A stretch of DNA of 64,000 bases from Ophiostoma sp. CBS 140.51 (GCA_029298735.1 JANSLP010000110.1:28123-92122), one strand, 5' to 3'; positions 22,012 to 35,600 are shown, numbered from the stretch's first letter. Notes: generated by a model not told the origin, from the letters alone. A program made the numbers and translations.

Positions 22012-23896
22012 CAGGCTAGTCGCATACAATATAATAAAAATAAATAATGCAACGAGCGAAATAGATTTGTGCTAGCTTTCCGTCTTGTTCGTCTGATATG
22101 GTGATGTTGTTGTTGTTGTTGAGTTGTTGTTGCTATTGTTTTTTGTTACTTTCCACTTTTATTTTCTTGTCAAATTTTGGCAACACTGGCACATCTACGA
22201 CATACGATGTACAGCTGCTACAGTTCAATCGGCCGAGATTCAAGCCTTGTCTATGTCTTGGCGGGTGAGCTCATTGGAGCTTCACTTTGATTCACATTGA
22301 GGCCATAACAGCCCAGGTCCCAGCGTTTCTTCCCACGACACGACGTGGGGACGACACGCGAGCTGATGCTGTTTCAGAGTAGAGTCAAGTCGGTCGAGGG
22401 TAAGAGACATCTTTATCAGAGATAGCACAGTCAATGCTTCCATTCACAGCTGTCGGAAGATTGCCGAGAAAGGAAGTGAGCTCTTATTCACAACAACCAA
22501 CATCGATACACGTTTGATCCGCTGCCTCGGAGAATTTTCCCAGCGCCTGTCGTCTGCTGTCCACATCAGAATTGCTAATCGCTAGGGTTGCACCCAACGG
22601 GGACATTGACGATACGTACGGCAGCATGGAAAATGGCAGAATGGCAGCGTCGCATTCTAGAACAACGGACGGGCCCTGCTTCCCCTGTATCCCCTCTGTT
22701 TCCCTATGTATCCCGTCTTAGGTCGGCACGATTCTCGCACATCATGAGCTGATGCTGAAGCACAGAGCGGGCGGATGGCAAAGAGCGACCAGGATAGGCT
22801 AGAAAGTCACAATTAACCAGATATTGCAAGGTGTTTTGCGCATTCCCCTTCCACACTGTGAAATTACCAGCTGTCGCCCTATTTGGCCTCAATTAATCAC
22901 TAAGCACACAGTACTGCGCTTTTCAGTCGACGTTTACTGTTTCAGGTCGGCCTCGACACTCGACAAACCCCGGAAACCTGGTAGCAGAGCTGGCCTGATG
23001 CCAACAGAATCGTAAGATAACGGCAAACAGGCCTTGCACCAAATACAATAGAATAAACCGACGCATACGTCGTACTGAAAGTTAACAAACCGGTTGCAAG
23101 AAGAAGCTGTAAATGGCAGTCGCAGCAGCTTACACAAACTAGCCAATCACAGAATACCGTTCGACGACTAGACCCACTCTTTCCGTCGCTATTTTTTGTC
23201 ACCACAATTCACCTTCACGTCCACATCCTGTCTTCACAGCTCCAGTCCTCCTTGTTCCCCACAGGGTGCGTTCCAAAAAAAAAACACTCGAGGAAGGCAG
23301 TGGGCTCTCTACTGTTCCCTTCTTTCGGAAACACCCGATCTACGTAAAATCGTACCTTTCTTAGTCCCTTTGGTCCCTTTGATCCCTTTGGTTTTGGTTC
23401 AGCCTCTTCAGCCTTTCCAGCCTTTCAGCCTCTCCACAATCCCCAAGTGCACTGCAACGACATAGCCTCCTGCTGACACCAACGAACGGCCAACATACGA
23501 TCTCTGTTTTATGATACTGTAGAATAGTCGAAAAATGTAAAGACGAGGACAACGGAGTAGCTCCTGCCTCCTTTTATCCCTTCCCCAGATTTGGTCTTTG
23601 ACCATGGCCCGTCAATCTCTGTCAACGGCCAGTCTGTCATGGGCAGAGCCGCACCATTTACGACACTACGCGCCAACCAAGTTGACCATGATCGTTCTGA
23701 TACACCTTGTCTTTATGCTTCAGACTAGACTGCATCTCCAAACATAAAAGGAGGATCGCTCGCTCCCTGTTAGCCTTCTTTTTGTCTTCTCCTCATCAGA
23801 CAATTTGTCATTCACAACAATTACATCTTCAAACTGCCCTCCACATCTTCTTTCTCTTTTCCACCGCCTCCATCTCTTCATCGAAGCGGTGTGTAG
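22012..23896. other. Divergent intergenic region; holds the missing 5' part of the next gene
   Basis: Between the minus-strand gene ending at 20620 and the plus-strand Ser/Pro/Thr-rich gene. A GTT microsatellite lies at about 22105-22120 in the leader of the minus-strand gene. Two pyrimidine repeats lie at 23364-23390 and 23400-23431 (listed separately). The first exon and ATG of the plus-strand gene should be here, but I could not choose a convincing donor. An ATG at 23604 opens a 47-codon frame that is one possibility. Confidence 0.4.
23364..23390. repeat. Three tandem 9-mers (GTCCCTTTG)
   Basis: GTCCCTTTG at 23364-23372 and 23373-23381, then ATCCCTTTG at 23382-23390. A second pyrimidine repeat follows: CAGCCT at 23400, 23409, 23418 and 23426 with 2-3 nt between copies. 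Both sit upstream of the Ser/Pro/Thr-rich gene and look like slippage repeats in a C/T-rich leader. Confidence 0.8.
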
Positions 23897-25085
23897 TTTG
23901 CTCGGCCGCCTGCCTCAATCTCGCTCGCCACCACGTCTTCTTCCCGCCGCTTCTCGACTGCTTCCTCTGCCTCAACGTCGTCTACGACAGGAGGCTCGCC
24001 CACTATCGGCACAACAGCAGGAACAAAAGAGAACACTACCACCCAACCAGCTCCTCGACCTGTCTCTCCAGACGTCCCGTCTTCTTCACAACCCGCCTTC
24101 TCACCTCGCCATATCCGCAGGTCCTCCACCCTTCGCTTCCCAATCAAGGTCTCGACCGATCCCCCTGCAAACGCCCCTGTTTCCAGTACTTCCTCAACTT
24201 CAGCTTCCTCCTCGCCTTCCAAAACCAAGAAACGTCCGAGATCGCTGAGCGACCGGTCTGCCGCTTCCGCTGCTACTGCCCTTGCCGCTGCTCTTAATAC
24301 TACTTCTAATCCCGCCGCGTCCTCTTCGTCTACTACTTCTCCTCCTTCAGCTAATTCTACTCCTCTGCCCCCCGTTCCCGGACTTCTTCTTCGTCGCCAC
24401 ACATACAAGCATTCTCTTGAAGATCTTCCTTCACCCACTACTGCTACTCTGACTCCTACTCCGCCAACTTCTACTCAACAACAGCAACAGCCTACTGTTG
24501 CTCCCCGTGTCCGCTCCCGCTCGCAAAGCCGTCCTTCTTCTCCGTCTACCTCCTCCAACTCGTCGCCTGCCGACCTCCGCCCACTTCTTCTTTCAACCTC
24601 CTCGTCTTCTTCACTCAACGCTCAAGCTACCACCGTTACCAACAACAACCAGTCTATTGACTCACCCATCCTCTCTCGTGCTCATCTTGTTCACTCGCCT
24701 GTCCTCGAGGAAGGCATCCTATCCACCGCTCTCCCTGATATGTCCTCGTGAGTTACCTCCTCGCACTCCATGCTACTTACTCAGGGGCTAAAAAAACAGA
24801 TCCAAAGCCATGAGCTCCACCGCCGAAGCCCCTTACGTCGCCCAGGCCGGCGCCGGTATGGCCGGTGGTGCTATGCGCCAGATGGGCGGCCCCGGTCTGC
24901 CCGTACCCATGCCCAACCTGTCTGGTCAGCCCAACGGCCTCGTCGGCAACCTACTCAAGGGTCCCATTGATGCCAACGGGAAGCTCAAGGACGCTGCCCT
25001 CATGGTCGGTATCAAGCTGGACCTGGAGGCCGAGGTGCATCTGACGGCCCGCGTACGTGGTGACATTCTTGTGGGATTATACTAG
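23897..25085 (+). CDS. Ser/Pro/Thr-rich conserved fungal protein (5' exon not located)
   Basis: Exons 23897-24747 and 24800-25085, joined by a 52-nt intron (GTGAGT donor, AACAG acceptor), encode at least 378 residues. Splicing turns ..ALPDMS into ..SSKAMSSTAEAPYVAQ without a stop. The frame is open back to a TAG at 23894-23896 but has no ATG before residue ~280, so an upstream exon must exist; that TAG could itself be the acceptor (TGTAG). Residues 1-280 are disordered, with many Ser, Pro and Thr and short ordered islands (RHIRRSSTLRFPIKV, KTKKRPRSLSDRS, RRHTYKHSLEDLPSP). The C-terminal 60 residues (NGLVGNLLKGPID..GKLKDAALMVGIKLDLEAEVHLTARVRGDILVGLY) form a conserved block that I have seen end many fungal PST-rich proteins. 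The function is unknown. It is convergent with the polyketide synthase. Confidence 0.7.
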
Positions 25086-25757
25086 TAATGAAAGAGAGGG
25101 GAGATGCAGTCTTAGTCTTCTCTGTGTTGTTGTGCTCGCATAGATTATCTATACCATTAGTGTTTTCGCCTTGTTTTCAGACACATGACCTGGCTGGTCC
25201 TGGAGATCGCCGGTGTGTAGTCGGAAACAAAGAGACAGAGGTTGGCAACAGCCAACAAAAAGAGAATAAAAAATATCAAAATACAAAATCTGGAAAGCAT
25301 GATGTCATGAAACATATTTGCATAGCTTCACAAATGTGAGGCAAGTGGCGTTCACATGGGTGACAATCCAAAAATACCTCTGAGACGAAACATACAGAGA
25401 TAGCACTCAAAGAATAGATTCAACTGCGTACTCAATGAAGACTATTTCCTACAAAGTAACAATAGACTGTATAAAGTAAACTAACCAAAAAAAAAGTTTC
25501 ATTTCAAAGGTAAATAAATGTAAAACCTAAAATAAATAAATGCGAAAATATTGAAAAAAAAAGTTTAGATGAAATATAACAAAACAAAAGTGTTGAATCT
25601 ATAAAGTATGTAGAATGTAGAAGTGAAAAAAAAAGCAAAATGAAATGCGGATGAGAAAACGCGAAATAAACCAAGAAATCACACACGCGTACAAGATATC
25701 AAACAACAAGGCACTAAACAATATCCAAGCAAAACGTCTCAATGTCAGACAATCACA
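25086..25757. other. Convergent 3' region between PST-rich gene and PKS
   Basis: A strongly AT-rich stretch with several A-runs (25485-25640), fitting the paired 3' untranslated regions of the two convergent genes. There is no coding signal. It marks the left edge of the putative biosynthetic block. Confidence 0.5.
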
Positions 25758-28700
25758 CTATGAAAACGACACCAGCTTGCTCTTCGCACAGACCGCCTTG
25801 GACAGCGTCTGGATCGAGCCCGACGACAGAAGCTCCAGGACTTGCATGTTGGCCTCGAACTCGCGCGTGATAAAGTTGCGAATTTCAATCGCCACCAGTG
25901 AGTCCAGAGGGTAGTGCGACAGCGAACGCGTCACGTCCATGTCCTCAGGCTCGAGCATCAGCACCGCCGCAATCTTGTCCACCAGACCGGCGCACACCGC
26001 CTCTTCGGCCTCGGCCTGCGACTGTGCCGCCTTGAGCAGCGCGTTGAACGACACCACAGCCGCGCCTCCACTGCCACCGTTGGCCGCCGCCTCGGCCGCT
26101 GCCAGCTCCTCCATGGCCAGGCGCAGATGCTTGAACTTGGCGTCGGCCGTCCAGAACGGCTGCATCAACGGGGTGATGCGCATGCCCGTGATGGTGTGGC
26201 CGTTGCACGTCTCATCCAGGCGCCCGCTAATGGCGGCGCCAAGCAGAGCCAAAACCTCGGCCTCGCAGATGCTGTCGCTGCCTAGGTTACGTGCCACTTC
26301 CGCTAGCTTCTCGGCATTATTGGCCAGGTAGCCCGAGTCCGACACCATGGTCAGATCGAGCGAGGATGCAGCAAGGCCTGCAGCGCGGCGCATCTGGACC
26401 AGTGCGTTCAGGAAACAGTTGGCCGCTGCATATGCCGCCTGGCCACGGTTGCCGACAGCACCAGCAGCAGACGAAATGGCGACGAAAAAGTCGAGCGGCG
26501 TGTTTTCCAGGGCACGGTGGAAGTTCCAGCCGCCGCGCACCTTACCCTCAATGACCTGGTCGTAGTCGTCAAAGGACATCTTCTCGAACAGGATATCACG
26601 CAGCACCATGGTACCGTGGACGATACCACGAACTGGTGGCAGGCCTGCCAAGCCAGTAGACAGGAGCTCGTCCACCGACTGCCGGTCCACCACGTTGCAC
26701 TGCCGCACAACGACCTGGGTGCCAGTCTGTTCGGCGAGCTCATCAATGAGAGTCTTGACTTCGCCCGTGGCAGTACCCGTGCGGGACACAAGGACAATGT
26801 GCTTGGCACCCTTGTCGGCCATCCACCGGGCCATGCTGCGACCAAGACCACCCGTACCACCGATCAGAACATATGTCGCATCCGGGCGCAGGAGATCGGC
26901 CAGCTGGTTTTGCGATGTTGTGGCACGCACAACATCGTCAGCTTGGGGCACCACGACAAGCTTGCCTGGTGCACGGCTGCTGTTGCTGGGATGCACAGCC
27001 TTGAGCGCGCTCTCGACATCAGAAACCGAGAAGGGAGTGATGGGCGCGGCGGGCCGGATCTTGCCGTATGTCAGCAAGCTGCCGACGTCTGACACAAGAC
27101 GGCGCACGACCTTGGGACGCTCGGCAGCCAGGGCAAATATGTCCACCGAGATGTAGCTGGCATTGCTGCCATCGGTCTGGCCCATCTCGAGAAGACGGCG
27201 TGATGAGGCAGCACCGTGGCTGGAGGTGTCGCGTGGTGCAATGTCGAGGAAGCGGCCAAATTTGTTCAGCGTGGCCCACGATTCCTTGACGGCGTTGGAG
27301 CTGGTGAGGGCATTGAGCACAACGTCGACGCCCTGGCCATTGGTGGCATGACGAACGGCACGGCCAAAGGAGGTGTCGCGGCTGTAGAAAATATGGTCCT
27401 CGGGCACGTTGTACTCTTCTTTCAGCAGAGCCTTCTTCTCAGCGCTGCTGACCGTGGCAAAGACTTCCGCACCGACCATTTGTGCCAAGCATATGGCAGC
27501 CTGGCCGACAGCGCCAGAGGCTGCGTGCACAAGAACAGACTCCCCATCAGCCAGACGGCCGAGCTCGATAAGGCTGTGGTAGGCCGTGACAAAAGCCAGC
27601 GGCAGGGATGCACCGGCCTCAAAGGAGACAGAGGCAGGCAGCTTGAAAGCGAGAGACGCAGTTGTCCGTGTCACAGACGAGAAGGAGCCGTTTGTGGGCG
27701 TCAATGCAGTCACACGGTCACCCACACGCACATTAGTAACGGAAGAGCCGATGGCTTTGACAGTACCACTGGCCTCATAACCCATTGCCTCTGCCTGGCC
27801 CTTGGCGGCAACGGCAATGTCGCGTGCATTTACACCGATGGCCTTGACGTCAATCTCAATCTCGTCTGCTGCCAGAGGCGTGCCAGCAGAGACATCGTCG
27901 ACAAAGTGTGCCGAGTCCAGAGCACCAGAACTGTTAAGTGACAGCTTCAGGGCACGACCCTCGGCACCGAAAGCCGTGGGCTCGACAATGTCAGTGTGAG
28001 TCTGGCGGTGAACGTACTCGTTCATGGCGTCGTCGTTGATGATGCGGGGCGTGAAGAAAGAGCCGCTGCGCTCTGAGAACTCTAGCTCGCTGGTGTTGGA
28101 GGCATTGGCACCAAAGGCAGCCTGGAACACGCGAGTAATGGCCTTTGCTGTCTCGCTCTCGGAGAGTGCCTTGGAGGCGTCGAGGTCCAGAGTTGCAAAC
28201 TTCATCGCCGTCTCGGAGCGGATGGTCCGGCTCAGACCCAGAACCATGTTGGCATCCGGGTTGGACGACTCGCTGTAAGCACCACGGACCACCCACAGGC
28301 AGCCCTCAGCAGTGGTCAGAAGGGCCTTGAGAGAAGTGAACTCGGCCTCAGTCAACGTGGAGAGTAGAGGACGGTGGAGCTCGGAAAGGAAGACGCAGAT
28401 CTTGCCTGCAACATTCACATTGTGAAGCGAGCCCACCTCAGGCATGCGGCCGGTTGCCCGCTCCAATGCAGTGGCCAGGTCCACAGCAATCAGGCTCTGG
28501 GAGTTGCTCTCCTCGTGGACAATGACGACCTCAGCATCAGGGAAGCCAGCGTTGTCGCCACCATGACCGTTGGACAGAGAGTCCAGGATGGGCTCCCAAT
28601 CCAGCTTGTAGCACAGCTCGCGGGCGCCGTTGGCATCACCGTCCAGACCACTAGCGCCATCAATCATGGGAGCAATGGTCAGGTTTTCAAGTGTGATGAG

Positions 28701-31700
28701 AGACTCAGTCGAGTCACGGTCTGCCGTGGCGTACAGGGTCACCTTGGCGGACTTGTCAGATGCAACGGCCAACGACAGGTCTTGCGTGGTGCAGTAGGCA
28801 CTGAGGAGGTTGCCTGTCTGGTGGGAAAGCGCAATGGCTTTGGCCGACACAGTCAAGCGCTCCAACGAAGATGGAAGGTAGACATTGCGCACATCGGCAC
28901 GACCAGCCCCGAGGATCGGCCAGTAGAGCTCGATCAGTGACTCGAGGAACGCAGGGTGCAGAGAAGGACTGGCAACAAAGTGGCTCGGCATCTCGGCAGC
29001 GATATCAAGAACAGCCAGGTCAGCAGCCGAAGCACTGTCTGTGGCCCGGCAGTTCTCAACGCCCTGGAAGGTGGGACCAAAGGATACGCCCAGCTCGTTG
29101 AGTGAATCGTACATCTTGGTGCTGTCGACAGCTGTGCTGTTGTCACCGACAAGGAGTTTGGCAAAGCGGACGGCAGCAGCAGCCGTCTCGGCCTGGCGAA
29201 CACCATCAACGTCATTGGCCTTCTCCTCGACGGTCTTGCTGCCGACAAGACCAATGCAGTGCTCGGTCCAGCCCTTCGCATGCGTGTATGAGCATATGCG
29301 GAACTCATTCCACGTAGCCTCGGAAGCGGAGGTGGGCAGAAGAGAGCCTCCATCTTGATGCGGGCGGAGGCTGATGGTCATCTCAATGTCCTCATCAGGG
29401 ACGATCAGGGGCTTCATCACAGACACATCCCGCAGCTCGTACGAATCCACGACACGCGACTGGCTGATGGCACGTTGTGCGCTGGCCTCAAGGGCCATGA
29501 CAAGGAAGGCCGACAGAGGGAAGACATTGAGGGACTGGATGCGATGGTGACGCAGCCAAGGCAGGTCGTCGAGGCGGACAATGTTGCGCCAAGTGGGCTC
29601 CAGATCGCTCGAGTAGATTGCTTCAACGCCCAAAATATCGCTGCGGGCACCAGCGCGGTGCTTGTGCTTCAGGGTCGTGCGGGACTCCTGCCAGTACTTG
29701 TTGGAGTAGTTCCACGGGTACCGAGGCAGGTCAATGAGAAGGGTGGGTGACTTTGCGGCAGTCCGGGACTTGGGAAAGTTGACAGCCTCAAAGTCAAGGG
29801 CCAGGCCGCGCGTGAACAGGGTACCAGCAAGATCCATGGCAGTCTCCACGGCATCCTTCTTGCGGAGCAGGGCGGAGGCATACGGAATCTTGGCCGCGGG
29901 ACCTCCAACATGCTTGAGAATTTGCTTGATGGGGCCCTGCATACCCGAGTGGGGACCGAGCTCGATGAGCATGTTGACACCAGTGCGATGCTCGCCAACA
30001 GGCTCGAGCATGCTCTGAAGTGCCTCGTCGAAGCGGACAGCACAGGTGAGGTTGTCCACCCAGTAGGAGGCCTGGAGCTCGGAGGCATCAATGAGCTTGC
30101 CCTGCAGAGACGAGTGGAAGCGGACTGTAGTCTCAGCGGGGGCCTTGAGCTTCAAAAGGCTGGCCCGGTACTCCTTGGCCACAAGGTTCATGTGATGCGA
30201 GTGGTAGGCAGTATCAATGACAAGGCGGCGGTTGAACATGCCGCGCTCCTCGCAGATCTTCTCGAGCTCAGCAAGTGCTGGTTCGTCTCCAGAAATGGTC
30301 AAACTGGATGGGCTGTTGTAGCAAGCAATGCGGACCTCCTTCTCCTTGAGGCTGTCAATGATCGGCTGGAACTCCTCCTTGCTGCCACCAACTGCCATCA
30401 TGCGGCCCTTGAGATCAGGGTAGTTCTCCTTGAGAATGGGGATGAGACGACCGCGGTGGTAGGCGACGGCCATTGCAGACTCAAAGGTGATGATGCCAGC
30501 AGCGTAAGCAGCACCGATCTCACCACTCGAGTGACCGGCAACTGCCTCGGGACGAATGCCCCAGCTTGACAGGAGATCTGTCAGCGCCAGTTGGACAGCT
30601 GTGCAAGAAGGCTGGCTGATGTGTGCCTCGTTGACACGCGTTGTGGCGGCATCGCGGCTGAGCTCCTCGACTAGGGACCATTCAGCGCCGAGGGCCGTGA
30701 GGCAGCGGTCGGCGTGATCAATGGCACTGGTGAAGACGGGGTACTGCTCGTACAGCTCGCGGCCCATGCCCCACCACTGAGCACCCTGACCGGTGAAGAT
30801 AAAGCCGATACGCAGGGGCTCAATCTCCTTTCCGGGCGTGTACTTCTCGCCGTTGAGGGTCTCCACCAGCTCAAAGGAGTTGCTAGCCGAGATTGCAGCA
30901 CGGTACTGCAGATGTGAGCGGCGCTGGCCGAAGGTGTAGGCAATGTTGGCCATTAGATCAGCCTGGAAAATCTCCGGGCGCTGCTCCAAGTAGATGACGG
31001 CGTTCTTCATTACGGCTGAGAGCGTTGCCTTGTCGTTGGCTGTGAAGACAAACAGCTTGCGCAGGTTAGTGGCTGCGGTCGAGAGGTCTTGCTCAAAGCT
31101 TGGCTTGGACTTGAAGGGAGCGGCTTGCAGGACAACGTGACCGTTGGTGCCACCGAACCCAAAGTTGTTGACACTGATATACTTCTTGCCGCGTGGCCAG
31201 GGGCGCTGGTTGATGGGAACCTTCATGTTCCACTCCTTCCAGGGGATCTTGGGATTGGGCACCTTGAAGTCGTGGTTGGGGAGAATGAAACCACGCTCAA
31301 GCATGAGGGCAGCCTTGATGATGCCGGCAATGCCAGAGGCAGCTTCAAGATGGCCAATGTTGGACTTGACGGAGCCAATGTACAGCGGGTCACGCGTTGT
31401 ACGGTCCAGGCCAAGAACGTTGTGCAGGGCCGTTGCCTCGATAGGGTCACCGACCTTGGTGCCTGTGCCGTGGGCCTCGACAAAGCCACACTCCTTGGGG
31501 TCGAGGCCAGCGTTGCGATAGACCTGGCGCATGAGGGCCTCCTGGGCCTCTCCACTGGGCATGGTGATACCGGGCGTCTTACCATCCTGGTTCAGGCCAG
31601 TGCCCACAATGACAGCACGGACGGGGTCGTTGTCCCGAAGGGCCTGGTCGAGCGGCTTGAGGACGAGCAGACCACAGCCCTCACCGCGACCGAAACCGGT

Positions 31701-32681
31701 GCCGCGCTCGTCAAAGGCAATGGAGCGGCCGGTATCGGACAGGAGCCGGCAGGTGGAGAACGAGATCCAAAACTCGGGGAGCATGTTCAAGTGGCAACCA
31801 CCGACAATGGCCATGCTCGACTCGCCAAGACGCAGGCTCTGGCACGCCAGGTGTGTGGCAACCATGCTGGACGAGCAGGCCGTGTCAGATGTGAAGCTGG
31901 GGCCTCGCAGGTCGAAAAAGTGTGACAGTCTGTTTGACTGCATGGCATATGCGCAACCTAGGAACTGTTAGCTGGGTTTTATTTTACTTTTATGCGAACG
32001 CAACTTCTGGCATCTTTCTGGAGTCTTTCTGGAGTCTGTTTACTCACCAGTGGCTTGATGCATGGGAATGGTATCACTGTCACGGAAAAGATGTGACTCG
32101 TATTCGGGGAATGAGCCACCGACAAAAACACCGACATCCTTTCCAACAATGTTTTGTTTAGGGATGCCGGCGCTCTCGAGTGCTTCAAATGTGCACTCTA
32201 GCAGGAGACGCTGCTGGGGGTCCATGGAAATGGCCTCCTTCTCAGTGAGGCCGAAGAATGGCGCATCGAACGACTCCAGGTCGCAGGATAGAAAGTTTCC
32301 ACCAACGGCGCTGAAACTGCCTCCCTTGCCAGCGTTGGGATGGTAGAAAGTGTCGGCGTTGAATCGCTTTTCGGGGACTTTTGAGAATCCAGTGCGGGAC
32401 CGCGAGAGAAGCTCCCAGAATTCGGCCGGGGTAGCCACATCGCCGGGCATACGGCAAGCTATTCCGATAATAGCAATGGGCGTCTGCGTGTTGTCGGCCT
32501 TTGGAGTCCCATTGTTGAGACTCTCAGTGTTGAGACCGAGTCCGCTACCATTGACAAAACCGCTCGTGGTGCCCTCAGGGCGGCCATTCACGTAGCGGCC
32601 ATCACGAGGAAAGTAGCCAGTATCACTGTCGCCGGAAGGACTGGCGGTCGAAGGGTCGGGCGTGATGGCGATGGGCGCCAT
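25758..32681 (-). CDS. Highly reducing type I polyketide synthase (KS-AT-DH-ER-KR-ACP)
   Basis: Exons 32681-32048 and 31957-25758, joined across a 90-nt intron (GTGAGT, GCTAAC, CTAG) with ..HQATG joining CAYAMQSNR.., give 2277 residues. The KS (about 71-490) has DTACSS (Cys239), EAHGTGT and SNIGHLEAASG. The AT (about 580-895) has GHSSGE (Ser near 688) and YHSHHM, as in malonyl-specific enzymes. The DH (about 980-1270) has HHRIQSLNVFP, but its second motif reads HPAFLESLIE, with Glu where the catalytic Asp is expected. The ER (about 1560-1880) has HAASGAVGQ. The KR (about 1905-2090) has GGTGGLG and the Ser/Tyr/Asn set (AYAAAN). The ACP has LDSL (phosphopantetheine Ser near 2232). No methyltransferase fits between DH and ER, and no thioesterase or reductase follows the ACP. 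It should build a reduced, unmethylated chain from malonyl-CoA, released in trans. The product cannot be read from sequence. Confidence 0.95.
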
Positions 32682-35600
32682 GGCCTTGTAATGTCAGCCG
32701 CAAATTGCGGCGGGTCGTGGTTTGATGAAAGGGAAACAAATGTGTAAACTTCGACGAAATAGAAATGAATGAAAAGATGTAGCACGAGTCCAAGCAAGGT
32801 TGAAGCTGGTTTTGAGAAGATAAGACAGCTTGGAGCACGCAAGTTGACGGGCAAGCTTGATACTTGTCTTATGCCTGGATGCAACAAAAAAGGAGTGACT
32901 GAAGATAAGGGAAACTCAAGACGAGGGAGGGAAGGTCGAGATGCTTAAAAAGACTGTCAGAACCAATGTTGATAGCCGTTCACTGTACCCGGGTGTCTAT
33001 TTTTGGCCAATTGCTCCGTGTTCCCAGCAGAATCAAGATGAAATGTCGGCTCCGGTAGGCGGCTTAAGTTGCCTGTTTATATGGGCCTCTATGAAGCGCA
33101 CGGGGATAGCAACTGAATAGACACGGAGGTAGGCGAGCGACAGACGTGGGGAGACAGGGAATAGGATGATCGAAGGTTGGCGTATCGTTTACCAGCAACT
33201 CGAGGCATTAACTGGTGAAGTGCCTTTTACCAGTGCCGGTTACGGGTGGATAGGAGGCTTGGAGTATTTGCCTCCTTGTCTCGGTCTTTCACTTGACGAA
33301 GCGGCCGGGAAAAGTATTTCACGTTCAAGGAAGCTCAGATAATGAGCCGAGAACGTTTATCTGGACGAGTCTGGAGGCTCCACCTTCTTGTGCTGTGTGT
33401 TTGTTTGTTTGTCAATGCACCTGCTGGATGGCTGGCCTGGACTACTCATCCCTTACCCTGTGGCCAACTGTTATTTTTCTCTGTTCACCCAAGTGCGTTG
33501 CCGTACTGGTTCTCTATCCAGCGCACCAACTTTGGTGGGTTATATGTGAGCCACTTTATCGGCCCTCGTTTTCTGTGGGTCTTGTACTTTCAGCAGTATA
33601 TTGATGCTTCCATAGATAGAAGTGGTAAGTTCCGTCAAACTATACTTGAGCTCTGGTCTCGATCAGCACAATGAGTACCACCGCTGGTGGAGAGGGGGAG
33701 AGAGAAAAGAACTGTCGAAAGTGTGAATGGAGAGCCAAAAAGGGCCGGGCCAAAGAAGGCGTTCAGGGTAAGCGCTGATTAGACAACAACGGCACGATAT
33801 GGTGGGTTGCGGAAGGTCTGGAACACTTCCATATCATGGCGGGCGGATATGTGCTGGCAGAAAAGGTGTGTATGAACAAATTGAGCTTGTAGACGAGGTG
33901 ATGGGATGAAACACAAAGACTGGATATCACGTTGCGGCCGGTCGGATGGCAGTGACCGGGGCGGAATAGAACTGTCAAAAGTGGGAAGCGAGGACCAGAG
34001 GCGAGCCCAGATCTAAGTATAGAATAGGAAAAAAGATTGATAGGATGAAAGAAACAGAGACTTGGTGGTGGAAGAAAAATGAAAGCCGTCCGCCTTCAGA
34101 AAGCCGTATGTAGGATTTCAGAAAAAGGAGATCAAAACACATAGATTTGGTCAGATAAGGAGGTTTTAGCTGAGATAATGGTCTGGGGAGGGGCGACAGT
34201 TGGCGTGGACGACGATCTAGGTGGGCGATTTGAGGTGTTTCAATCTAAGCGTGGTGATGATCTATGAGTGCAAAGGGGAAAAGGGGGAGGGCAATGGAGG
34301 AAGGAAAACAGAGTGACACATTAGTAACTTGCACGTGCTAAGACGGTGGAATTTCCAGAAAGAGCAGGCAAATGCTTCATCGCTCTTGCTTAAGCGTGAA
34401 GAAGAGACAAAGATCAATTTTGGAAATGAATGATTAGTGCAGGTATCAAAATACGGAAAGCGGAAAGAACGACCAAGGACAGTAAAGCCACCTGGTTGTG
34501 AGGCATAAAATCTGCAGTGATGGCCGATTTGTGAATAGCTCAAAAGAGTTGTGCGTAAATATACACAGCCAAACTAACTCGTGAATATCAACAAAGAAAA
34601 GGGGCTAAAATCCAACTTTGCAGTTTAAAAACAGTTGCTTGACAGGGCTGCGCAGCCTTGCGGGGAGCTTTGCTTGCCTCCACTTCCAGGCCTCGTCATT
34701 GTGTACCATGTATTTATTTTCATACTTTATAACAAAATGCCCTATTCGGCTGTTATCGGTACTTTGTGCCGGGAAAATAACAAAACGGCGATTGCCCGCA
34801 TACACAAGATCAGACAAAAGAGCCACACATCCATAATTCGTAGCACGCCACCAGATAGGGGCCCAAGTGCGGGCGGTACTTGATCTCGGGGCTTGATAAG
34901 GAGAATAGCTTGATCGGGGCGAGAGAGGGAGAGAAAGGATAAAAGAAAAGTGACAAGACAGACAAGTGATATATTGAAAAAGGAGCCGGCCCAAACTGAG
35001 GCGACAAAAGGAGCCGGATGGTCCACACACACCCGATCACTCTGCCGTTCGATTTTGGCTAATTGTGGGTATTTATATGAGGCTCACGGCCACGGCATGG
35101 CACAAACAACTGGATTAGCTATCTTAATAGGTTCTGTACACACCGGACTCACTAGGAGAATATTTATTCTGTTTCTGTTTTTGTACAAGAGGCGGCTAGA
35201 AAACATGGGTGACCCTTGGCGGACTAACGGACAATTGTGAAAAGACCACAATCAGTTCCTGTGGAGGGACAACGAGTGTGATTTCGGTCGGTAAGTTATG
35301 CTCTCCGCGCCCCCGACTTACTTCCATGAGAGTTTTTGACTTGATTTATTTTGTATCGTCCTTCTGCCTTTCTGTTTTTTTTTCTTCTTTTAGTTCTTAC
35401 GTCGCTTGTAGACTTATCACTCCGATTCCCACATTCAATTTATTGCGTTCGGCAGTAGACAACGCCACTCGCTGTTCCAGGCGGATTGCCATGTGCGGTC
35501 GTCGCATTGTCTAATTCTCCTTTCAAGGTTGTGTGCCCACTCGGCTTTCTAAGCTGATCTTGAACCCCCACACGGTAAGGATCTCTTGGAAGGCTCCGCG

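Noticed and set aside
26517..31925. Several plus-strand open frames of 180-280 codons across the PKS
   Set aside because: They are antisense to confirmed KS, AT, DH, ER and KR coding sequence and have no motifs.
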